This document shows positions 17,655 through 25,342 of a stretch of DNA of 64,000 bases, piece by piece. A program made the translations under genes and the position numbers. Positions within the stretch are counted from its first letter, which is position 1, and each line of letters begins with the position of its first letter. Origin of the DNA: Profundicola chukchiensis (lineage in GTDB: Bacteria; Bacteroidota; Bacteroidia; Flavobacteriales; Weeksellaceae); contig NZ_JANAIE010000001.1 in NCBI RefSeq assembly GCF_029664245.1, forward strand, positions 1-64,000, read 5' to 3'. The notes under the pieces are model-generated. The model was given only the letters and a program-made list of their open reading frames with translations. It did no database searches and was not told the origin of the DNA.

Positions 17655-19769
17655 ATGAAAAACCCTATACATTTTAATAAATCGAGGATTCTAGCTTTAA
17701 TTTTCACATTTTTCTATGTTTTTAGCTTTTCTCAGCAAGTAGAAACCAATGCGTTGGAATTAGATATTGAGTTAATCAATCCATCTAAAGAGATTAATAA
17801 TGGTATTGCGAAAGCTAAAGTGGTTGGAGGAAAAGCTCCTTATCAGTATAAATGGACCAACCAAAGCACACCTTTAAATTCAGCAGAATCAAAGGGTTTG
17901 ATTGAAGGTATGCCCTATTCTCTTACTGTTACAGATGCCGATGGCAACAAAGCCACAAAAGAATTTGAACTCAAGGCTGAATCTATTACCGAGATATTTA
18001 ATAGTAATGTTCAGCCCGCAGTAGATATTTTAGGGGCCATTTTATTTTGGGATCCATTTGCTAGCCTTGGCATTTATGATCCTGTGGTTTATTCTTCTTA
18101 CCAAAACATAAACCTACCAAAGGAGATAATTGACGAAGAAACACAGAAATATTATCTTAAGGAATGGCTCGTAGCTAGCGGTGAACGTGTAGAAAAAGGT
18201 CAAGAGATTGCCATTATAGAAGATGAGAGCGGAAAAGAAACTTTGATTTCGGCCAAATCTAATGCGACTTTAAAACATTTATTAAAAGAAGGAGGTTTAA
18301 TTTCTTCTGAGTCTAAAGCGATTTCAACCACAGCTAAAAAGCTAGGAAAACTTGAATTTGACCAAGCTCGTCCAATATTACACCCGAATGGAGACAAGAA
18401 AAAAAGCAACATTCCATTCATTGTAATTTGGCTCATCTTGGGTAGTATCTTCTTTACTCTAAGACTAAAGTTTGTTAACATTCGTGGTTTTTTACACTCT
18501 ATTGATTTAGCTAAAGGTAAATATGATGACCCCAATGCGCCAGGAACTATTACCCATTTCCAAGCCATGGCAACTGCGGTTTCTGCAACTGTTGGATTAG
18601 GTAATATCGCCGGTGTGGCAGTAGCCATTTCCTTAGGAGGAGCTGGAGCAACTTTTTGGATGTTCTTAGCCGGATTCTTTGGAATGTCATTAAAATTCGC
18701 CGAGTGTGCCATGGGTGTAAAATATCGTTTCATTGATGATGATGGGCGTATTTTTGGTGGTCCGATGAACTACTTAAGACATGGATTGGAAAAAAGAAAC
18801 CTCACTAAATTAGGTAAATTCTTAGCTGCATTCTTTGCCTTTTTAGGAATTGGAGCATCTTTCGGAGGAGGAAACATGCTACAATCTAACCAAGCATTTA
18901 AGATTGTATCAGAACAGATTCCCATTCTACAAGGTCAAGGATTTTGGTTTGGAATTGGTTTCGCCTTATTAGTGGGTGCCGTAATTATTGGTGGAATTAA
19001 GAGTATCGCTAAAGTAACAGCCAAGGTTGTTCCTATTATGGCCTTACTATATATTATAGGTTGTCTGGTAGTTATTGGAACTAATGTTCAACATTTAGGA
19101 ACTGCATTTATGGCAATTGTAGATGGTGCTTTCTCAGCAGATGCATTAAAAGGTGGGTTTATTGGAGTTTTAATTGTTGGACTACAAAGAGCTGCCTTCT
19201 CTAGTGAAGCTGGTGTTGGATCTGCCGCAATTGCGCACAGTGCTTCAAAAACTAATCATCCGATAGCCGATGGTTTTACCGCTTTAGTAGAGCCTTTTAT
19301 TGACACCATGGTAGTTTGTACCATGACGGCATTGGTATTAATCTTTACAGGGATGCACGAATCTAGTCAAGGAATGGGTGGTGTTGAATTAACCGCAGAT
19401 GCCTTTGGTAGTGTAGTTTCATGGTTCCCAGTTGTATTAGCTATTGCTGTATTCCTTTTCGCATTTTCAACAATGGTTTCTTGGTCATATTATGGAATGC
19501 GTTCGTGGACTTATTTATTCGGTAGAAGTAAAAAAGGTGAGTTAGTGTATAAGTTGATGTACTTAGGCTTCGTAGTATTAGGAGCTTCTGTGAGTTTAGG
19601 CGCAGTTTTAAGTTTCGCAGATATGATGATTTTAGCGATGTCCTTCCCGAATATTATTGGTCTATATATTTTAGCTCCAGAAATTAATGCGGATATGAAA
19701 GCATATTGGAAGAAACTCAAGGAAGGGAAATTATACATCAATCCTAAATTCCTTAAAGCTAAATCTTAA
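17655..19769 (+). CDS. Alanine/glycine:cation symporter with SprB-like and lipoyl-like N-terminal domains
   Basis: The C-terminal ~450 residues are an AGCS (SAF/DagA) sodium-amino acid symporter, with THFQAMATAVSATVGLGNIAGVAVA, GGPMNYL and FSSEAGVGSAAIAHSASKTNHP motifs and about ten helices. The N-terminus is unusual: a signal peptide (1-27), a SprB-repeat-like beta domain (about 33-105: NNGIAKAKVVGGKAPYQYKW... YSLTVTDADGNKA), then a hammerhead fold (about 165-235: WLVASGERVEKGQEIAII... ISAKSNATLKHLLKEGG) like biotin/lipoyl domains but without the modified Lys motif. Total 704 aa against ~450-550 for ordinary AGCS proteins. Confidence 0.9.
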   Translation: MKNPIHFNKSRILALIFTFFYVFSFSQQVETNALELDIELINPSKEINNGIAKAKVVGGKAPYQYKWTNQSTPLNSAESKGLIEGMPYSLTVTDADGNKATKEFELKAESITEIFNSNVQPAVDILGAILFWDPFASLGIYDPVVYSSYQNINLPKEIIDEETQKYYLKEWLVASGERVEKGQEIAIIEDESGKETLISAKSNATLKHLLKEGGLISSESKAISTTAKKLGKLEFDQARPILHPNGDKKKSNIPFIVIWLILGSIFFTLRLKFVNIRGFLHSIDLAKGKYDDPNAPGTITHFQAMATAVSATVGLGNIAGVAVAISLGGAGATFWMFLAGFFGMSLKFAECAMGVKYRFIDDDGRIFGGPMNYLRHGLEKRNLTKLGKFLAAFFAFLGIGASFGGGNMLQSNQAFKIVSEQIPILQGQGFWFGIGFALLVGAVIIGGIKSIAKVTAKVVPIMALLYIIGCLVVIGTNVQHLGTAFMAIVDGAFSADALKGGFIGVLIVGLQRAAFSSEAGVGSAAIAHSASKTNHPIADGFTALVEPFIDTMVVCTMTALVLIFTGMHESSQGMGGVELTADAFGSVVSWFPVVLAIAVFLFAFSTMVSWSYYGMRSWTYLFGRSKKGELVYKLMYLGFVVLGASVSLGAVLSFADMMILAMSFPNIIGLYILAPEINADMKAYWKKLKEGKLYINPKFLKAKS

Positions 19770-19781
19770 AAACGCAGGAAT

Positions 19782-19997
19782 TTAATCTTCCCAACCACAA
19801 AGTGTTCTATTGAGTCTTCTAGCTTCGTCTTTTGTGACTTTATAAATCTTGGTTGAACAATTAGACAAACCTCTGCAATTGGGAGTCAGGTGATATTTCT
19901 TGCTTGATTTTCCGTTGCAGATATAAACCGTATTAAAAGAAACATCCTGAAAAGAAGTTGTTCCGAACCAAAGTAGACAAAGTAAGAATATGCGCAT
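19782..19997 (-). CDS. Small secreted Cys/His protein
   Basis: This 71-aa protein has an N-terminal signal peptide (MRIFLLCLLWFGTTSFQ). The mature part carries a motif of the form C-x9-H-x4-C-x5-C, seen as VYICNGKSSKKYHLTPNCRGL SNC, followed by VTKDEARRLNRTLCGWED. This pattern resembles the small metal-site modules (KYHxxxCxxL... A..xGxxPC) found at the ends of secreted nucleases. Metal binding is likely but unproven. It is convergent with the symporter gene, 12 bp apart, with no paired enzyme next to it. Confidence 0.7.
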   Translation of the reverse strand: MRIFLLCLLWFGTTSFQDVSFNTVYICNGKSSKKYHLTPNCRGLSNCSTKIYKVTKDEARRLNRTLCGWED

Positions 19998-20083
19998 TTG
20001 GTAAAAATAATGAATTTATTTAGCTTGTATAAAAGCTTTGTTTTAAAATTTACAAGTTTCCTTAATCAAAAATAATTTTACGT

Positions 20084-20091
20084 TACCTTTG
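20084..20091 (+). promoter_or_regulatory. -7 box (TACCTTTG) of rsmA-mgtE
   Basis: A perfect TAnnTTTG ends 5 bp before the rsmA ATG, so the mRNA would be leaderless or nearly so. Confidence 0.6.
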
Positions 20092-20096
20092 TCGCT

Positions 20097-20864
20097 ATGT
20101 CAGTTCGCGCAAAAAAACATTTAGGTCAACATTTTCTGAACGATAAAAATATCGCAGAGCAAATAGTCAATTCTCTAACTTGGGAGAACTATCATCAAGT
20201 TTTAGAAATAGGGCCTGGAATGGGTGTGTTGACAGAATTTTTATTAGAGCAAAAGCGTAATGTTTCTGTTGTAGAAATAGATCGAGATTCGATTGCTTAT
20301 CTTAAAGAAAAATATAATGGAATTAAAGAAGTTTTGCCTATTTATGAGGAAGATTTCTTAAAAATGGATTTGGCTTCAGAGTTTAAAGAAGATTTAGCGG
20401 TAGTAGGAAATTTCCCTTATAATATTTCTTCTCAGATTCTATTTAAAGTCATTGAACATAAAGATATGGTGCCAGAGGTGGTAGGTATGTTTCAAAAGGA
20501 AGTTGCAGAGAGAGTTGCTGCGCCTCATGGAAATAAAACTTATGGTGTGATTTCTGTATTAATTCAAGCTTATTATAAAGTTGAATATTTATTTACAGTT
20601 CACGAACATGTATTTACGCCACCCCCTAAAGTTAAATCTGGTGTTATTCGACTGAATCGATTTAGACAAGATTTAGAAGTAAATGACAAGAAATTTAAGC
20701 AAGTTGTAAAAGCTGGTTTTAGCCAGAGAAGAAAAACTTTACGTAATGCTCTAAAGCAATTAGGTATTCCTGAGTCGCAAAAGGATCACAAATTCTTTAG
20801 TATGCGCGCAGAACAATTATCTGTAGAAGACTTTATTGAACTAACTAAAATAATGACAGGATGA
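20097..20864 (+). CDS. rsmA: 16S rRNA dimethyladenosine transferase (KsgA)
   Basis: RsmA (255 aa) dimethylates A1518 and A1519 in the 3' helix of 16S rRNA during 30S maturation. The signature N-terminus KKHLGQHFLNDKNIAEQIV is present, with SAM motif I VLEIGPGMGVLTEFL (about 40-54), the catalytic NFPYNIS motif (about 104-110) and the C-terminal FSQRRKTLRNALK. Length is normal. Its stop overlaps the mgtE ATG by 4 bp, so the two are translationally coupled. Confidence 0.97.
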   Translation: MSVRAKKHLGQHFLNDKNIAEQIVNSLTWENYHQVLEIGPGMGVLTEFLLEQKRNVSVVEIDRDSIAYLKEKYNGIKEVLPIYEEDFLKMDLASEFKEDLAVVGNFPYNISSQILFKVIEHKDMVPEVVGMFQKEVAERVAAPHGNKTYGVISVLIQAYYKVEYLFTVHEHVFTPPPKVKSGVIRLNRFRQDLEVNDKKFKQVVKAGFSQRRKTLRNALKQLGIPESQKDHKFFSMRAEQLSVEDFIELTKIMTG

Positions 20865-22213
20865 ACGAATGGAACATGAATGAAATTTTAGATCAAATTC
20901 TTCCATTTATTGAAGAAAAAAACGCTAGAGCTACCCTTGAAATACTCGCGACATTACACAATGCCGATATTGCAGAGTTGTTTCCAGAGCTGGATCTAGA
21001 GTATCAACTATTCATTCTTTCCATTTTAGAAAACGAAGACTCGGCGGCAGTTCTACTTGAGCTTGACGAGGAATATCGTAGACGTTTATTAAAGAATTTA
21101 TCTTCAAAGCAAATTGCTGAAGAAGTTATTCAGGAGCTAGAATCGGATGACGCGGCCGACGTTATTTCCGAACTTTCTGATAGCAAGAAACAAGAGGTAA
21201 TTTCTGAGATCCTAGACGAAGAACACGCCAAGGATATTGTTGACCTTTTACGTTATGATGAAAACACCGCGGGTGGTATCATGAGTAAAGAGCTTGTGAA
21301 GGTTAATCATAACAAAAGTGTATTAGGTGCTATTCGCTCTATGCGTCGTCAAGCCGAAGAAATGGAAGAAGTTTATTCCATTTATGTGGTAGATGATAAT
21401 GATAAACTTCTCGGAACCTTAAGTCTTAAAAGTCTTTTAACCACTTCATCTAATACCAAGATTGCAGATGTTTATAATCCTAGATTTAACGCGGTAACCG
21501 TAACAGATCTTGCAGAAGATGTGGCTATTGACATCCAGAAGTATGACCTTTTTGAAATGCCAGTTTTAGATGAACGAGGACGCTTAGTCGGACATATTAC
21601 AGTCGATGACGTGTTAGACGTTATGAGAGATGAAGCAGAAAAGGATTACCAAATGGCTTCGGGTATTTCTGTGGACGTAGATATGCAAGATAATCTTTGG
21701 ACTAAAACCAAAGCACGACTACCATGGTTATTTATTGGTGTTGTGGGAAGTCTGGTGAGTTCAAGAATTCTAGATGGCAACTTAGGAGCTATGGAGAAAA
21801 TTCCGATGCTGATTCTATTCATCCCTTTGATTGCGGCAACTGCTGGAAATATGGGAGTTCAATCATCAGCGATTGTGGTTCAGTCTCTAGCCGGTGGAAC
21901 TATGAAAGGAAGTTTATGGGAGAATTTAGGCAAAGAAATCGGTATGGGACTCATCAGTGGCCTTGCTTTATCAGTACTTTTATTTGCTTTTAGCTATACC
22001 ATGTATGGAGATTTTTTAGCTGGAGTCACTATATCCATTTCATTATTTTCTGTTGTAATTGTAGCCGCGATTGTAGGAACAACGATTCCAATATTTTTAG
22101 ATAAAAGGGGTATCGACCCAGCTATTGCGACAGGTCCATTCATCACAACTAGTAATGATGTTATCGGAATTTCAATCTACTTTTTGGTAGCGAGACTATT
22201 TCTTGGGATTTAA
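20861..22213 (+). CDS. mgtE: Magnesium transporter MgtE
   Basis: MgtE (450 aa) is a homodimeric Mg2+ channel gated by cytosolic Mg2+. Visible are the N-terminal superhelical domain with repeated DAADVISELSD-type motifs (about 15-130), two CBS domains (about 135-260), a connecting helix and five C-terminal membrane helices with the pore motif IPLIAATAGNMGVQSSAIVVQSLA and the final AIATGPFITTSNDVIGISIYF. The first ATG gives the overlap with rsmA. A second Met five codons later (MNEWNMNEILDQ) is also possible. Confidence 0.95.
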   Translation: MNEWNMNEILDQILPFIEEKNARATLEILATLHNADIAELFPELDLEYQLFILSILENEDSAAVLLELDEEYRRRLLKNLSSKQIAEEVIQELESDDAADVISELSDSKKQEVISEILDEEHAKDIVDLLRYDENTAGGIMSKELVKVNHNKSVLGAIRSMRRQAEEMEEVYSIYVVDDNDKLLGTLSLKSLLTTSSNTKIADVYNPRFNAVTVTDLAEDVAIDIQKYDLFEMPVLDERGRLVGHITVDDVLDVMRDEAEKDYQMASGISVDVDMQDNLWTKTKARLPWLFIGVVGSLVSSRILDGNLGAMEKIPMLILFIPLIAATAGNMGVQSSAIVVQSLAGGTMKGSLWENLGKEIGMGLISGLALSVLLFAFSYTMYGDFLAGVTISISLFSVVIVAAIVGTTIPIFLDKRGIDPAIATGPFITTSNDVIGISIYFLVARLFLGI

Positions 22214-22239
22214 TTTAATAAATACTTAAGGCCTAAGAT

Positions 22240-23448
22240 TTAAACCTCATCATTATCCTGATTCTTTTTACCAAACCAAATATTCCAGATATTTTTAATT
22301 TTTTCTAAAATTGTTATGCGCGGAGCTTCTGGTTCTGCAGGCGTTAAACTAATCTCCGTCTTTCTTAAATCCACATGATCCGGAACATCGATATCATCTT
22401 CATATAGCTCCTCTCCCATTAATAAAGCTAGAGGCTGTAGCCCAGAAACATGTCTAAAGATTTTTTTAAGCATAGCTATAAATGGAATAGACAACACCAT
22501 TCCTGCAATTCCCCATATATATCCACCAGCGATTAAAGCAACAAAAGCGGTAAGAGCATTCACACTGGTATTGCTTCCAACAATTTTAGGTGTTAAAAAG
22601 TTACCTTCCACAACCTGAACGACAATAAATCCTATCAGAATCATAATAGCATGTGTCAAATCCATCGTTACCAAGGCGTATAAAATAGGTAGTGCCGCTC
22701 CAACATAGGTTCCGATATAAGGCACTATGATAAGTATCGCAGCCAAGCACCCAAACATAATAGCATAATCAACTCCGATAATTAAAAGCATAGTACTATT
22801 AATAACAGCCATTATCAGCATTACCGAGAATAGCCCTACAATATAATTCTTACCAACTCCTTGAACTTCATATAAAATCTCCTCTACTTTTTCTCTTTTT
22901 TCGATAGGAAAGAAAAATGTAATTCCTTTTTTAATCCCTTGTCGATACAATAACAATAAGAAAACATATACCGGAACTAAAAACACGTGCGCTACAAATG
23001 TAGAAGTCTGCGTAAACGTAGAAGATAATATCGAGCCTCCAGAACTTTCAAAGAAACCTAATACTTTCTGTCTCACAACACTCACATCAATCGGTGGCAA
23101 ATAGGTGAAAGTTGAGTTATATTTCTCGATTCCTTGACTCAGTAATTGAACAAAATTATCTCTGAAATTATTGAACTCCGAAATTAAATTTGCAATCTGA
23201 GATCCAAAAAAGAAGGACACACCGAAAATAGCTGCGATTACCACCACAAAAACCAATACAATGGAAAATACAGTGGGAATTCCTTTTCGCTCAAACCAAC
23301 GAACTAAAGGAACAAATATAAAAGCTAGTAATAAAGAGAAACTAAAAGGTATCAGAAAACTTTTACCATAATAAAGACATGCAATACTTAAAAATATTCC
23401 TGCTATGGTATAAAAGTAATTTTTCGGAGAAAATGTGAAGTTCAACAT
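22240..23448 (-). CDS. AI-2E family transporter (PerM/YhhT-like)
   Basis: This 402-aa polytopic membrane protein of the AI-2 exporter/PerM family has eight hydrophobic segments. Family landmarks are YYGKSFLIPFSFSLLLAFIFVPLVRWFERKGIPTVFSIVLV at the N-terminus, PVYVFLLLLYRQ, and the C-terminal IVPYIGTYVGAALPILYAL, VVEGNFLTPKIVGSNTSVNAL and GGYIWGIAGMVLSIPFIAMLK motifs. The substrate is unknown; members export AI-2 or act as Na+/H+ antiporters. A charged tail of ~45 residues (EDDIDVPDHVDLRKTE...) follows the last helix. Convergent with mgtE, 26 bp apart. Confidence 0.9.
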   Translation of the reverse strand: MLNFTFSPKNYFYTIAGIFLSIACLYYGKSFLIPFSFSLLLAFIFVPLVRWFERKGIPTVFSIVLVFVVVIAAIFGVSFFFGSQIANLISEFNNFRDNFVQLLSQGIEKYNSTFTYLPPIDVSVVRQKVLGFFESSGGSILSSTFTQTSTFVAHVFLVPVYVFLLLLYRQGIKKGITFFFPIEKREKVEEILYEVQGVGKNYIVGLFSVMLIMAVINSTMLLIIGVDYAIMFGCLAAILIIVPYIGTYVGAALPILYALVTMDLTHAIMILIGFIVVQVVEGNFLTPKIVGSNTSVNALTAFVALIAGGYIWGIAGMVLSIPFIAMLKKIFRHVSGLQPLALLMGEELYEDDIDVPDHVDLRKTEISLTPAEPEAPRITILEKIKNIWNIWFGKKNQDNDEV

Positions 23449-23608
23449 GGCCTTTCTATCTTTATGAGATACGTGTCAAATATAAACTTATTTTCTATAG
23501 CATTATTTATATCTAAATCAGATTTATAATTTTTAATTCTTAATAAACCCTCAGGCAAAACAGACAAAATGACAGATTATTAACCAAATTTTAATGCATC
23601 TTCAATTC

Positions 23609-23672
23609 TTAAGGCTCATTAATGCCTAATCTAGCCAAGAATCTTATAAAAGATGTTAAGGCTTGTTAAGGC
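23609..23672 (+). promoter_or_regulatory. Two direct-repeat operator-like sites upstream of the protease gene
   Basis: TTAAGGC occurs at 23609 and TTAATGC at 23619. TTAAGGC then occurs at 23656 and again at 23666. Each pair has 10-bp spacing, one helical turn, as for response-regulator dimers such as CpxR or PhoB, and the pairs lie 47 bp apart. The downstream pair ends 2 bp before the -33 TTG, a typical activator position. Confidence 0.55.
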
Positions 23673-23674
23673 CC

Positions 23675-23706
23675 TTGTATAGCTAATTGAATTGGTACTA
23701 AATTTG
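23675..23706 (+). promoter_or_regulatory. Promoter of the DegP/DegQ-like protease gene
   Basis: TTG (23675-23677), a 21-bp spacer and TAAATTTG (23699-23706), a perfect TAnnTTTG. The leader to the ATG at 23737 is about 25 nt. Confidence 0.6.
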
Positions 23707-23736
23707 TTCTTGTTGATTCAAATAAACAATATACAA

Positions 23737-25266
23737 ATGAAAAACATTCTAACTTATGCGTTCGTGGGTGTTTTAAGTGCGGGAACTACCTACGGCTTAA
23801 TTCAATATTCATCCGACAACAACTTGTTGAATGATTCTAATTCTATAATAACGCAAGCTGATCCTGAAGCCGAGGCCGATGGAAAATTTGCAACTTATAA
23901 TTACGCATCATCTGGTACTGTAATGCCGGATTTCACACAAGCTGCCGACAAATCAGTAAATGCGGTGGTTAGTATCAAAAACTTTGGTAACCCTTCTGCT
24001 AGTCAAAGAGGACAAAATCCATTTGATTTTTTTAACGATCCTTTCTTCGATCAGTTCTTTGATCAAAGAGGAAGAAGACCTCAAAGAGACGAAAACACAC
24101 CTAGCGGCGCTGGTTCTGGAGTAATTATCTCTACAGATGGTTACATTGTCACAAACAACCACGTGATTGCTAATGCAGATAAATTAGAGGTTACATTAAA
24201 CAATCAACAAACTTATACCGCCAAATTAATCGGTACCGACCCTAATACAGATATCGCTTTGATTAAGATTGATGAAGATAACTTACCTCATTTATCTTTC
24301 TATAACTCAGACCAAATTAAGGTTGGAGAATGGGTACTAGCGATTGGAAACCCTTTTGGACTTAATTCTACAGTAACTGCAGGAATTGTGAGTGCTAAAG
24401 GAAGAGGTATTGGAATTTTAAGTCAAAACGGAGATCATCCTATTGAATCATTTATTCAAACTGATGCCGCCATTAATCCAGGAAACTCGGGTGGTGCTTT
24501 GGTAAACACCTATGGACATTTAGTGGGAATTAACACTGCTATATACTCTAAAACAGGTTCTAACGCTGGATACGGTTTTGCTGTTCCTTCTAACTTAGTT
24601 AAAAAAGTAGTTGACGACATCAAAACTTACGGAATGGTTCAGCGTGGCTATATTGGTATTCAAGGTATCGACTTAACCAATGAAGCTGCTGTTAGAGACT
24701 ACAACCGCATTAACAAAACAGAACTTAAAACTACACAAGGTGTAATGGTTGCTGAGCTTTCTGAAAACGGTGGAGCTATCGAAGCTGGAATCGAGGAAGG
24801 TGATATCATTAGAGAAGTGGATGGCAAGAAAGTAACAACTTTCAACGCACTTTCAGTTGCTGTTGGTTCTAAAAAACCAGGAGACATCGTTGATGTAAAA
24901 GTTGAACGCAATGGTAAAATGAGAACTTATAAAGTTAAACTTAAAGACCTTCAAGGTAACGACACGGTTCGTTCTTTAGATGACTTAACTATTACAGAGA
25001 AAATGGGTGCTAAATTTGAGCCTTTAACTAACAAACAAAAAGTTCAATACGGCATCGAGAGTGGAGTCTTAGTAACTGATGTTAATAGAACTGGAATCTT
25101 ACAAGAAATTGGAGTTCAAAATGGATATATCATTCTTAAGATTAATGGAAAAGAAGTTAATTCGGGAGATGATATCGAGAAAATCCTTAAGAAACATAAA
25201 GGTAATGTGTCTGTAAACTTTGTAGACCGCTATGGAAGAATTTACACCAAAGGATTTAAAATGTAA
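23737..25266 (+). CDS. Do/DegP/DegQ family periplasmic serine endopeptidase
   Basis: This 509-aa HtrA-type protease-chaperone degrades misfolded envelope proteins. It has an N-terminal membrane/signal segment (MKNILTYAFVGVLSAG), a trypsin-like domain with catalytic His in VTNNHVIAN, Asp in TDIALIKID and Ser in INPGNSGGALV, then two PDZ domains (about 285-380 and 415-505). I chose ATG at 23737. The open frame extends back to a TTG at 23692, but that lies upstream of the -7 box and would spoil the signal peptide. Control by the direct repeats upstream would parallel envelope-stress control of degP in E. coli; this is inference. Confidence 0.93.
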   Translation: MKNILTYAFVGVLSAGTTYGLIQYSSDNNLLNDSNSIITQADPEAEADGKFATYNYASSGTVMPDFTQAADKSVNAVVSIKNFGNPSASQRGQNPFDFFNDPFFDQFFDQRGRRPQRDENTPSGAGSGVIISTDGYIVTNNHVIANADKLEVTLNNQQTYTAKLIGTDPNTDIALIKIDEDNLPHLSFYNSDQIKVGEWVLAIGNPFGLNSTVTAGIVSAKGRGIGILSQNGDHPIESFIQTDAAINPGNSGGALVNTYGHLVGINTAIYSKTGSNAGYGFAVPSNLVKKVVDDIKTYGMVQRGYIGIQGIDLTNEAAVRDYNRINKTELKTTQGVMVAELSENGGAIEAGIEEGDIIREVDGKKVTTFNALSVAVGSKKPGDIVDVKVERNGKMRTYKVKLKDLQGNDTVRSLDDLTITEKMGAKFEPLTNKQKVQYGIESGVLVTDVNRTGILQEIGVQNGYIILKINGKEVNSGDDIEKILKKHKGNVSVNFVDRYGRIYTKGFKM

Positions 25267-25289
25267 TTAAAACCTATAGGTTGAAAAAC

Positions 25290-25322
25290 AAAACCCTGAA
25301 ATCATTGATTTCAGGGTTTTTA
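25290..25322. terminator. Terminator between the protease gene and the helicase gene
   Basis: AAAACCCTGAAATC / GATTTCAGGGTTTT perfect 14-bp stem with ATT loop. It works for both convergent genes. Confidence 0.9.
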
Positions 25323-25342
25323 TATTAATATAAAATTGTAAT

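Noticed and set aside
23692-23736. Longer form of the DegP-like protease starting at TTG 23692
   Set aside because: It begins upstream of the -7 box at 23699-23706 and adds residues before a good signal segment. ATG 23737 is better.
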